Shown one piece after another: positions 7,571 through 15,391 of a stretch of DNA of 26,109 bases (position 1 is its first letter; each line of letters starts with the position of its first letter). The position numbers and the translations under genes were made by a program. The notes beneath the pieces are model-generated. The model worked only from the letters and a program-made list of their open reading frames with translations. It did no database searches and was not told where the DNA came from. This DNA comes from Candidatus Methylarchaceae archaeon HK01M (GTDB taxonomy: Archaea; Thermoproteota; Nitrososphaeria; Nitrososphaerales; JACAEJ01), in NCBI GenBank assembly GCA_024256245.1, contig JAKLZD010000014.1, positions 1-26,109 of the forward strand, in the 5' to 3' direction.

Positions 7571-8697
7571 TTTTTCGCATCTACAGCATAGAGAAATCCC
7601 TTCCCCAAATCTGTATGTATCTTGTATGCCAGGTCTTTCGCCTTGGAGCCTACTTTCATAACATATGCGTCTGGCAGTACATGTCCAGTTTTATCTGAGA
7701 GCCTCTTTTCATCTTCAACAGGGTAGACCACGATGCTTTTCATTAGATCGAAGTACACAGTATTTATCACTTGCTGAACTCCAGTGGAGCTCCAAACTTT
7801 AAGGACTCTATCATTCACAAGATTAAAAGCCTTCTTCTGCTCTGGTGTCAACCTATCAAGATGTAGCATATGGAATGAACTGTCCCCTGGGATATATTCT
7901 ATCAGCTCTTTTTCGGCAGCCCTTCTCAGCAAGAGCTCTGCTTCGGCTGCGCAAGGAATAACCAAACATCCCTTAGCCCTTAACCTCTCTATGTTTTTAA
8001 GCGACGTTAAAAGATCTGACTTGTTCATCGCTATGACCATGGGCTTTGAAATCTGCCTAATAACACGACATAGATCGAAGACGTCTTCTTCAGACCAATT
8101 TGTTGGCTTTTCAAAATTCAACTTAATAGAGTTCATCGATTCGACTATCTGCTCCTCAGTTATCGATAGCCCGCTCAACCTCTCTGCTAGCATAGAACTT
8201 ATCTTCTGGACTCCAGACTCTGCTGTCCGAGACATGCGTGGCCAATCCCTTTTGACTATCTGCAGGAGCCAAAGGTCAAACTCTCTCTCGACAAAGTCTA
8301 CATCGCACAATGGATCGTGAGCACCTAAAGTGCAGGGCCTCCCTTCTTCATCGGTAGACCCAGAAGCATCGATGACATGAATCAAAGCATCAGCCCTTCT
8401 AATATCGTCTAAGAATTTATTTCCCAAACCTCTTCCTTTCCAAGCATCAGGAACCAATCCTGCAACATCTATCAATTTTACAGGTATTAGACGAATACCA
8501 TTTATACAGATCGAGTTGACAGGACTGTCCTTAACGTCCAGTTCTTTACATACACAACTTACCCTAAGATAAGCTATGCCTACATTTGGTTTAATGGTTG
8601 TGAAGGGATAACTTGCAACTTGTGCATGTGATAAAGTTGCTGCATTAAAGAACGTCGATTTGCCAGTATTTGGTTTACCTATTATACCAACTATCAA
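7558..8697 (-). CDS. OBG-type GTPase with TGS domain (YchF/Ygr210-like), C-terminus broken by frameshift
   Basis: The 379-residue frame encodes a translation-associated P-loop NTPase. G1 is GKPNTGKS (residues 7-14), G3 is DVAGL (77-81) and G4 is NKSD (225-228). The PDAWKGRGLGNKFLDDIRRADALIHVIDAS block (about 83-112) is typical of the archaeal/eukaryotic Ygr210 branch. A TGS domain follows from about residue 310. The frame ends in DAKKECA, whereas the family continues with GVRLGADYVLKDRDVIKIV; that continuation is present in the next frame down to 7493. A single-base deletion in a homopolymer is therefore likely, either an assembly error or a real lesion. The start is TTG (MIVGIIG), with a TTTAAA box about 20-25 bases upstream that suits a leaderless message. 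An 18-base palindrome lies about 50 bases upstream. Confidence 0.92.
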   Translation of the reverse strand: MIVGIIGKPNTGKSTFFNAATLSHAQVASYPFTTIKPNVGIAYLRVSCVCKELDVKDSPVNSICINGIRLIPVKLIDVAGLVPDAWKGRGLGNKFLDDIRRADALIHVIDASGSTDEEGRPCTLGAHDPLCDVDFVEREFDLWLLQIVKRDWPRMSRTAESGVQKISSMLAERLSGLSITEEQIVESMNSIKLNFEKPTNWSEEDVFDLCRVIRQISKPMVIAMNKSDLLTSLKNIERLRAKGCLVIPCAAEAELLLRRAAEKELIEYIPGDSSFHMLHLDRLTPEQKKAFNLVNDRVLKVWSSTGVQQVINTVYFDLMKSIVVYPVEDEKRLSDKTGHVLPDAYVMKVGSKAKDLAYKIHTDLGKGFLYAVDAKKECA

Positions 8698-8746
8698 ATT
8701 TGGATTTAATTGGTTTAAATAACTATTAAATTATTACTCTTCTTAG

Positions 8747-8764
8747 TCCCTTTAATTAAAGGGA
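8747..8764. promoter_or_regulatory. 18-base perfect palindrome, possible operator
   Basis: TCCCTTTAATTAAAGGGA is perfectly self-complementary and lies 50 bases before the TTG start of the OBG GTPase and 340 bases before the SerA-like gene. Dimeric HTH regulators bind such sites, but no regulator is encoded nearby. Function is inferred. Confidence 0.35.
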
Positions 8765-9076
8765 ATCGATTAAAAGTCAAAGTAGGCATATCAAAAATCG
8801 GATAGAAAGATAAATGCTTTTTTTCACTTTTTTAGATTACTCTTCTCTCGATAATTATTTCTCCTTCTTTGTGTCATTTTAACTCTTCTTGATTTGGTCC
8901 TTGATCTAATCTAATCTAATAAGTTTCATTTATAGCAAGATAGTTGGTCGCATCGAGACATTCCTTCACTAAATAATCCGAAGTCTGGCTTGTTATAGTT
9001 TTTAAAATATAGTCCTATACTTTATTGTATAATCTAAAACAAGGTAAACGGTACCAATCGCCCTTATCTTTTTAAG

Positions 9077-9083
9077 TATAAAA
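9077..9083 (+). promoter_or_regulatory. TATA box deciding the TTG start of the SerA-like gene
   Basis: TATAAAA begins 27 bases before the TTG at 9104, the spacing expected between a TATA box and the transcription start. The message would start at or next to the TTG, which supports a leaderless TTG start. The only nearby ATG (9087) is out of frame. Confidence 0.5.
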
Positions 9084-9103
9084 GAAATGCAGATATTCTG
9101 GAA

Positions 9104-10036
9104 TTGGAGCGAGTCACACCTAAGGTTCTGATCTGCGATAGCTTCTCAGAGAAAGGCATAGAAATGCTATCTTCAGAAAGCTTCGATATAACTTACTTAC
9201 CCAAGATTACCAGCCAGGATTTGTTAAGTAAAGTTCACGAGTATGATGTATTAATTGTGAGGGGGAGGACGAAAATAACGAAAGAAGTCATCTCGAAAGG
9301 TAAGAATCTAAAGATTGTAGGAAGGGCAGGTGTAGGTCTCGATAACATAGATTTAGAGTCGGCCAAATCTTGGGGAATAAAAGTCTTAAACACCCCTATG
9401 GCATCTACAGATGCAGTCGCAGAACTTACCATCGGGTTAATGTTGGCTCTCAGTCGAGGTATCGTCCAAGGGGATGCTGGGATCAAGCAAGGTAAATGGC
9501 TTAAGCATGAACTTATGGGGTCTGAACTGAAGGGGAAGACTTTGGGAGTTATTGGTATGGGGAGGATAGGTACAAAAGTCGCGAGACTGGCTAAAGCTTT
9601 TGGAATGAAAATTCTTGCTTTCGATATTATCAAGCTAAGTGAAGAACTCCTTTATGAGCTTGAAGCAAAAACTGTGCCTTTAGATGAACTATTGACTTCT
9701 TCAGACTTCATAACTTTGCACGTTATATTGACTGAAGATAGTTATCATATGATAAATGAAGAAAGGTTGAGTAAGATGAAGAGGACAGCATACGTCATCA
9801 ACGCTTCAAGAGGGGCTGTGATAGATGAAAAAGCCCTTCTAAATGCTCTTAAGAGTGGATCTATCAAAGGTGCCGCTCTTGATGTTTTTGAAGTAGAGCC
9901 ACCGATTTCAAGCGAGCTTGTCAAGCTTCAAAATGTAGTCACGACACCTCATATAGGCGCACAGACGAAAGAAGCCCAAGAACTTGCAGCAACCCTCTTG
10001 GCTGAAAAGATAATAGCATCTTATCAAACTAAATGA
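9104..10036 (+). CDS. serA: D-3-phosphoglycerate dehydrogenase-like 2-hydroxyacid dehydrogenase
   Basis: This 310-residue NAD-dependent D-2-hydroxyacid dehydrogenase consists only of the substrate and nucleotide domains and lacks the C-terminal ACT domain of long SerA forms. GRAGVGLDNIDL (residues 73-84) is characteristic of phosphoglycerate dehydrogenases. The Rossmann motif is GMGRIG (151-156), and Asp174 at the end of strand 2 indicates NAD. The catalytic residues are Arg235 in NASRGAVID, Glu265 in EVEPP and His283 in TPHIG. It would oxidise 3-phosphoglycerate in serine synthesis; glyoxylate or hydroxypyruvate reductase is the main alternative. Without ACT, serine feedback control is unlikely by the usual route. 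It stands alone between divergent and same-strand genes. Confidence 0.85.
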   Translation: MERVTPKVLICDSFSEKGIEMLSSESFDITYLPKITSQDLLSKVHEYDVLIVRGRTKITKEVISKGKNLKIVGRAGVGLDNIDLESAKSWGIKVLNTPMASTDAVAELTIGLMLALSRGIVQGDAGIKQGKWLKHELMGSELKGKTLGVIGMGRIGTKVARLAKAFGMKILAFDIIKLSEELLYELEAKTVPLDELLTSSDFITLHVILTEDSYHMINEERLSKMKRTAYVINASRGAVIDEKALLNALKSGSIKGAALDVFEVEPPISSELVKLQNVVTTPHIGAQTKEAQELAATLLAEKIIASYQTK

Positions 10037-10104
10037 AATAAATATTCTTCTATTTGGTAAATTAGGATATCGAAACCGAGATACCGATCCAGAGCGGAGG
10101 GAGT

Positions 10105-10704
10105 ATGATGAAAAAAGTCCCACTAATCGTAATAATCATTGTTACATTACTTCTTGTAATGACTATCGTTCTATACTACCTATCTCAAGTTTCAATTGTA
10201 AGCTTAGATTGGTTCATCGATGTTTTAGAAGGGATGGGTTATATTGGTGCATTCGTGGCTGGTTTCCTTGGATCGAGCTCCATCCTAATAGCCATTTTCC
10301 CATCTTACATCGTAGTGGCGCTTTTTGGTAGTTTTCAACATAATATTCTAGGCGTTCTTACTATAGGAATACTTGCTGGATTGGGCGCGGGTATAGGGCA
10401 GTATGTTCATTACTATCTTGGTGTAGGGGGGAGATACGTCTTATCTGAAGAAAGGAGGAAGAGTTTGGATGTTTGGCGCGTCAGGTTAGAAAAGTACGGG
10501 TTATGGCTCATATTAGCATTCGCCATGACTCCATTGACTCCTGACGACATAATATGGATACCATTAGGACTCATAGAATACCCAAAGATGAAAGCGCTCT
10601 TAGCAGCCATAACTGGAAAGATCATTTTAAATATATTCTATGCATCCGCTGGATTTTATGGATGGCCCCTTATCGAGGACTTCTTGAAGAGCATCTTTCC
10701 ATGA
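10105..10704 (+). CDS. VTT/DedA-like (SNARE-associated) membrane protein
   Basis: This 199-residue protein has four to five hydrophobic segments: about residues 6-26, 45-75, 80-105, 130-150 and 160-195. The second half fits the VTT fold: a Gly-rich membrane stretch, then KYGLWLILAFAMTPLTPDDIIWIPLG, which recalls the 'RFxPxxPxDxxxxxaG' reentrant region of DedA/VTT proteins, and a final helix GKIILNIFYASAG. Relatives act in lipid scrambling or undecaprenyl/polyprenyl phosphate flipping in other organisms; the role here is inferred only at family level. A good ribosome site (GGAGGG) lies just before two successive ATG codons, so translation may begin at either. It ends 2 bases before the stop of the convergent gene. 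Confidence 0.78.
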   Translation: MMKKVPLIVIIIVTLLLVMTIVLYYLSQVSIVSLDWFIDVLEGMGYIGAFVAGFLGSSSILIAIFPSYIVVALFGSFQHNILGVLTIGILAGLGAGIGQYVHYYLGVGGRYVLSEERRKSLDVWRVRLEKYGLWLILAFAMTPLTPDDIIWIPLGLIEYPKMKALLAAITGKIILNIFYASAGFYGWPLIEDFLKSIFP

Positions 10705-10706
10705 AT

Positions 10707-11708
10707 TTAGACGGATACGAACTGTATTTCTTGTCCTATGCCCCTCTTAATGGCCCTATCATAAACCAATTTGGTAGTAACAGCATCTTGTATTGCCAAT
10801 CCCGTAGCACAGAACACCGTTATCCTATCAGACGAAACTCTGCCAAGCTTTAACCCTGCTACAATCTCTCCTATCTCCCCATGAATTTCAGATTCAGTTA
10901 TCAATCCCTTAGAAAATGGGACGTTTATCTCGCCACCATGCATCGCTTGCTCTAAATCATCGACAACTATTTTCGCACTTTTCAGTATCATTGGGTCTAA
11001 CTCTTGCTTGCCAGGGGCATCCGCTCCTATACAGTTGAAGTGGGCATCCTCCTTTGCCCAGCCGTCTTTGACTATGGGCTCTCTTGAAGGTGTTACTGTT
11101 ATGATTATGTCTGATTCCTCAACAGCTTCTTTGGCTGTCTCCACAGGCACTATCTTCGTAACATCGGAATAAAGCTCTGAAGTCTCCTTTACGAATAAAC
11201 CCCTGTTGACCTTAGAGATGTCATAAACCTTGACTTCGTCTAATTTTTTATAAAGTGTCAAGAGTGCCATCAATTGGGTTCTTGCTTGCCTTCCAGCACC
11301 TATCATTCCAATGATTCCCACATCCTTTTTCGATAGGTATTTGGCGGCTATGCCTCCAGCAGCTCCAGTTCTTATGCTTGTTATATGTGTCCCGTCCATA
11401 ATCGCCAAGGGACAACCCGTTTTTGGATCTATCAGAATTATGATCGCCATAATACTTGGGAGATTATGCTTGACTGGGTTGTCTGGATGAACGTTGACGA
11501 GTTTTACAGCCGATGTGTCGAAGTTCTCAAGGTATGAAGGCATTGCTCTGAAATCGCCGTTATATTTTTTATAAAAGATATAAGACTTTGCTGGCATCTG
11601 AACTCTTCCAAAGGCTTTCTCCTTAAAGGCATCTTCAACAACATCCATAACTTCTTTCATACTTACTAAGGGCTCAACATCCTTCTCAGTCAGTAGTAGT
11701 GTCCCCAT
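10707..11708 (-). CDS. ornithine cyclodeaminase / mu-crystallin family (alanine dehydrogenase-like)
   Basis: This 333-residue NAD-binding enzyme is the usual size for the family. Lys69 in AVKLVNVHP and Arg113 in SIRTGAAGG are the expected substrate residues. The Rossmann motif is GAGRQAR (137-143), with Asp163 at the end of strand 2 favouring NAD. The segment IGADAPGKQELDP (about 228-240) is also typical. Family members include ornithine cyclodeaminase, archaeal alanine dehydrogenase, lysine cyclodeaminase and ketimine reductases; the sequence alone does not decide. Archaeal members outside opine or antibiotic contexts are often alanine dehydrogenases. The ATG lies about 74 bases from the divergent eL15 start, so the two promoters must overlap in that gap. 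Confidence 0.88.
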   Translation of the reverse strand: MGTLLLTEKDVEPLVSMKEVMDVVEDAFKEKAFGRVQMPAKSYIFYKKYNGDFRAMPSYLENFDTSAVKLVNVHPDNPVKHNLPSIMAIIILIDPKTGCPLAIMDGTHITSIRTGAAGGIAAKYLSKKDVGIIGMIGAGRQARTQLMALLTLYKKLDEVKVYDISKVNRGLFVKETSELYSDVTKIVPVETAKEAVEESDIIITVTPSREPIVKDGWAKEDAHFNCIGADAPGKQELDPMILKSAKIVVDDLEQAMHGGEINVPFSKGLITESEIHGEIGEIVAGLKLGRVSSDRITVFCATGLAIQDAVTTKLVYDRAIKRGIGQEIQFVSV

Positions 11709-11748
11709 GATCGATCACTTATCCAAGGTCTCTTTGACTAGAAAAAGA

Positions 11749-11753
11749 TTTAT
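11749..11753 (+). promoter_or_regulatory. probable TATA box of the eL15 gene
   Basis: TTTAT in the context AGATTTATCAAC lies 29-33 bases before the ATG at 11782, consistent with a leaderless or nearly leaderless message and supporting that ATG over the longer upstream frame. Confidence 0.4.
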
Positions 11754-11781
11754 CAACATAGAAATTAAGCTATCCTTCATC

Positions 11782-12207
11782 ATGTACAAGTATGTTGACG
11801 AGGCTTGGCAAAAGAACTTGAAGGAAAAGCCTGAGAGCATAAGAGCGAGGTTGATAGCATGGAGGAAAGAGCCGACCGTGGTCAGGATTGAAAGACCGAC
11901 AAGGATCGAAAGAGCGAGAAGGTTAGGTTACAAGGCGAAACAAGGTTTCATAGTGGTTCGTATAAAAATTGGGAAAGGAGGGATGAGAAAGAGTAGGCCC
12001 CGATCTGGAAGGAGGCCTAAGCATCTTGGAACTGTGAAGATCAAGGCGAATGTTAGTGCCCGTGAAGTAGCAGAGAGAAGAGTGGCCAAAAAATACCCAA
12101 ACCTTAAGGTAATGAATTCATACTTCCTGTATCAGGATGGAAAGCATATCTGGTATGAAGTGATTCTTGTAGACCTCAACCATCCAGCAGTAGCTAAGGC
12201 GATTTAA
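11782..12207 (+). CDS. rpl15e: 50S ribosomal protein eL15
   Basis: This 141-residue, highly basic protein of the large ribosomal subunit begins MYKYVDEAWQ, close to other archaeal L15e N-termini. RLIAWRKEPTVVRIERPTR, then ARRLGYKAKQGFIVVRIKIGKGG and KSRPRSGRRPKHLG, are family hallmarks, and the ending LVDLNHPAVA is also typical. The frame stays open for 25 codons upstream, but those residues lack resemblance and would overlap the divergent gene. The ATG at 11782 with a TATA-like element 30 bases upstream is therefore chosen. It converges with the Pth2 gene. Confidence 0.94.
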   Translation: MYKYVDEAWQKNLKEKPESIRARLIAWRKEPTVVRIERPTRIERARRLGYKAKQGFIVVRIKIGKGGMRKSRPRSGRRPKHLGTVKIKANVSAREVAERRVAKKYPNLKVMNSYFLYQDGKHIWYEVILVDLNHPAVAKAI

Positions 12208-12264
12208 CATATCAATCAATGTATCTAAGATCATTGTGATCAAACTTGAATCGTGTCTTTAAAT

Positions 12265-12630
12265 TCATAATAAAGGGAGGTCACCAGTAACTTTATCGAT
12301 CAACTCAGACCTTGAAGGACCAACTCCTATAGCTGTAGGCGTATTCGGTGGAATTTCTGTCAACCCTCTATCAACTATCAGTACATAAGGCAATCTGAGC
12401 CTTTTAGCCCTCTTTTCTATTTCAAGAAGCCTCTCTAACGAATCAACTTTAAGAATAACTTTTTTAGCACCTTCATTGCGCCAAGCTTTCCAATAACCGT
12501 CTTTCCTTTTCTTTGCCTTTTCATGTACCTCTAGACACGCATGGCATGCTTGGGCCACTATCTTGCCAGTGCTCATGTTCAAGTCTTCTCTTACAACTAT
12601 ACTCATCTTAAACTTGAAATAGATCGACAA
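12265..12630 (-). CDS. pth2: peptidyl-tRNA hydrolase, archaeal/eukaryotic type (Pth2)
   Basis: This 121-residue protein frees tRNA from prematurely released peptidyl-tRNA. The Pth2 signature is clear: SIVVREDLNMSTGKIVAQACHACLE, with the conserved Lys after the TG pair, the central GAKKVILKVDSLERL, LPYVLIVDRGLTEIPPNTPTAIGVGP and the C-terminal VTGDLPLL. The listed start is a TTG giving MSIYFKFKMSIVVRED; the residues FKFK resemble the N-terminus of other Pth2 proteins. An ATG at 12606 (113 residues) is the alternative. The gene converges on eL15 about 60 bases away. Confidence 0.92.
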   Translation of the reverse strand: MSIYFKFKMSIVVREDLNMSTGKIVAQACHACLEVHEKAKKRKDGYWKAWRNEGAKKVILKVDSLERLLEIEKRAKRLRLPYVLIVDRGLTEIPPNTPTAIGVGPSRSELIDKVTGDLPLL

Positions 12631-12781
12631 TTTTTACCATCTTAGGAAAATTTTTAGGATATGAATCTTTAGTTTTACTGTTGGTCTATTAACTGAATTT
12701 TGAATAGAAGCTTCTTAGAGTGAGACTTTTTAACCCCTGATGACGATTTACTGTGGAGCGGGGGTACCCAAGCCAGGTCAA

Positions 12782-12802
12782 AGATAGGGCTAGGTCGATC
12801 AA
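12782..12802 (+). other. non-canonical D-loop intron of tRNA-Leu(UAA), 21 bases
   Basis: GGTC (12776-12779) pairs with GATC (12797-12800) with one G-U pair. Each strand is followed by AAA as the three-base bulge. Cutting after the second bulge base on both sides removes exactly 12782-12802. An inner helix GAT/GTC (12783-12785 with 12794-12796) completes the motif. Confidence 0.75.
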
Positions 12803-12818
12803 AGGGGGAGGACTTAAG

Positions 12819-12828
12819 GTCATAAGAA
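12819..12828 (+). other. canonical-position intron (37/38) of tRNA-Leu(UAA), 10 bases
   Basis: CTTA (12813-12816) pairs with TAAG (12823-12826), followed by the AAA bulge directly before the anticodon stem. Cutting AG/G and AA/A removes 12819-12828 and leaves a seven-base loop CTTAAGA. There is no inner helix, so the motif is reduced, and the intron is very short. Confidence 0.75.
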
Positions 12829-12898
12829 ATCCTCTGGCTCAGGCCTTCGTGGGTTCAAGTCCCACCCCCCGCACCAAATCTTAACAAATATGTTAACG

Positions 12899-12924
12899 GC
12901 GTTAATGATGGTGTTAACGCTTTT
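12899..12924 (+). terminator. hairpin plus T-run downstream of tRNA-Leu
   Basis: GCGTTAA (12899-12905) and TTAACGC (12914-12920) form a 7-base-pair stem with an 8-base loop, followed directly by TTTT. It lies 25 bases after the tRNA 3' end and may terminate it. Confidence 0.4.
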
Positions 12925-13109
12925 GATTTTACGCCTCGATATGAGGACAATGATGAGGCTCTCGAAGCTTTTGAACATTTTTTAAGGGCAAATCTGGAAT
13001 AAAGTTATTGGATAAAAGCTTCTTTTTTTGATTCTATTGCGTCGCGGCATTTTTCTGGTTTCATAATCATTATAAGTTAGATCATTTACACTAGATTCTG
13101 GAGATTGAT

Positions 13110-13373
13110 ATGTTCTTTATCGCTCTCATGAAGATGAAGAGTAAGATAACGCCAGCTTTCATAGAAGCTACGCAAAAGTCTTGCAAAAGCCCTCCTTTAG
13201 GCATAAAGTATCATAGTGTGTTCAGCACTCTAGGTCAATATGACTTCGTCATAACCTTTGAAGCGCCCGACGAAAAGGAAGCCATGAAATGGGCCATACC
13301 CTGGGCTGAGTTCTGTGAAACTCAAACCATGGCTGCGGTTCCGTATGAAGAGACACTTAAACTCCTAAAATAA
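13110..13373 (+). CDS. GYD-domain small protein
   Basis: This 87-residue protein is a single GYD-type ferredoxin-like domain. Its core GQYDFVITFEAPDEKEAMKWA (split here as GQYDFVITFEAPD and EKEAMKWA, about residues 42-62) gives the family its name, with Q in place of the second signature residue. TQTMAAVPYEE follows, as the usual strand near the C-terminus. There is no signal peptide or membrane segment. The biochemical function of GYD proteins is not established as far as I know. An ATTATAAGT box about 40 bases upstream is a likely promoter, and a T6 run right after the stop may terminate it. It lies in the AT-rich patch after tRNA-Leu with no clear operon partner. Confidence 0.82.
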   Translation: MFFIALMKMKSKITPAFIEATQKSCKSPPLGIKYHSVFSTLGQYDFVITFEAPDEKEAMKWAIPWAEFCETQTMAAVPYEETLKLLK

Positions 13374-13429
13374 ACTCTCCTTTTTTAAGAAGGAATTTGT
13401 AACTAATAGAAGATTTGCCAGCTATTGTT

Positions 13430-13537
13430 ATGACTGATGGCAATTTTAAGAAACCTAATGGTGATCCAGATAATATAAGGCGATTAGAGTTCAAGCGAAA
13501 TTGCTTCTTTGTTATAGGAATGGAATTTGTAATTTAA
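13430..13537 (+). pseudogene. possible gene remnant, 35 codons
   Basis: A short frame from ATG 13430 encodes MTDGNFKKPNGDPDNIRRLE and 15 more residues to a TAA. The frame is open about ten codons upstream of the ATG without another start. I cannot assign a family. It may be a decayed piece of a mobile or accessory gene in this AT-rich patch, or chance. Confidence 0.2.
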
Positions 13538-13640
13538 AATATTATCATTCACAATCGTAGAAATCAAGTAATTTATAGAAATATTTAATATCCTTCAATA
13601 TTTGATTTTTTTCTCCAAGGGAGCAAAAAAATGAAAAAAC

Positions 13641-13649
13641 TTTTTTTTT
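13641..13649 (+). repeat. T9 homopolymer breaking a signal peptide
   Basis: An ATG at 13631, preceded by a GGGAG ribosome site, is followed by AAAAAAC and nine T. Read with eight T, it encodes MKKLFFELVLVFFLLNIFVA and joins the vWA frame; with nine T it hits TGA at 13649-13651. The tract therefore decides whether the downstream protein gets its signal peptide. Confidence 0.7.
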
Positions 13650-13670
13650 GAACTTGTCTTAGTATTTTTT

Positions 13671-15180
<1,510 letters not shown>

Positions 15181-15185
<5 letters not shown>

Positions 15186-15234
15186 AATAATGGAATATGA
15201 TAAAATTTTGTAGAATGATGGAATATGATAAAAT
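15181..15234 (+). repeat. 28-base tandem duplication over the vWA gene stop
   Basis: A 26-base segment starting TGTAGAATAATGG at 15181 recurs at 15209 with one change (TGTAGAATGATGG). The first copy carries the stop codon of the vWA gene, so the duplication arose at its 3' end. Confidence 0.85.
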
Positions 15235-15361
15235 ATTCATATCTCTTATTTTCTTATCTCTAGCAATATAATTCTTTATTCTAAAATTTTAGACAGCTCA
15301 CAGGTAGAATACAATATACTTAAGATGATCGAGAGAGGGACCATCAATGTGAAAAACATTC

Positions 15362-15369
15362 ATATAAAA
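15362..15369 (+). promoter_or_regulatory. TATA box of thiC
   Basis: ATATAAAA lies 23-30 bases before the ATG at 15392, as expected for a leaderless or very short leader. No TPP riboswitch-like sequence is seen upstream. Confidence 0.5.
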
Positions 15370-15391
15370 GATTCGAATAAATTTAGATAAA

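Larger units (their letters stand above)
8698..9103. other. divergent intergenic region with palindrome and short repeats
   Basis: About 400 AT-rich bases separate the divergent OBG GTPase and SerA-like genes. No gene is seen. It contains a perfect 18-base palindrome at 8747-8764, three tandem CTAAT units near 8905-8920, and the SerA TATA box at its right end. Confidence 0.5.
12758..12873 (+). tRNA. tRNA-Leu (UAA) with two introns
   Basis: The acceptor stem GCGGGGG (12758-12764) pairs with CCCCCGC (12866-12872). The discriminator A is at 12873, and CCA is encoded at 12874-12876. The D-stem is CCC (12767-12769)/GGG (12804-12806). The anticodon stem is GAGGA (12808-12812)/TCCTC (12830-12834), with anticodon TAA at 12815-12817. 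A 14-base class II variable arm contains GGC/GCC, and the T-arm is GTGGG-TTCAAGT-CCCAC. The gene is 31 bases longer than an 85-base leucine tRNA. The extra bases form one 21-base insert in the D-loop and one 10-base insert between positions 37 and 38. Both fit bulge-helix-bulge geometry. The mature form would be a standard class II tRNA. Confidence 0.93.

Noticed and set aside
11707..11781. 25-codon upstream extension of eL15
   Set aside because: The added residues do not resemble the family and would overlap the divergent dehydrogenase start; the ATG at 11782 fits better.
13407..13480. PNGDPD segment resembling the N-terminus of Cas7-type proteins
   Set aside because: Only a few residues match, the frame is 35 codons, and no CRISPR repeats or other cas genes are in the window.
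15235..15391. Possible TPP riboswitch before thiC
   Set aside because: The conserved CTGAGA and other TPP-element segments are absent, and a TATA box 30 bases before the ATG leaves no room for a leader.
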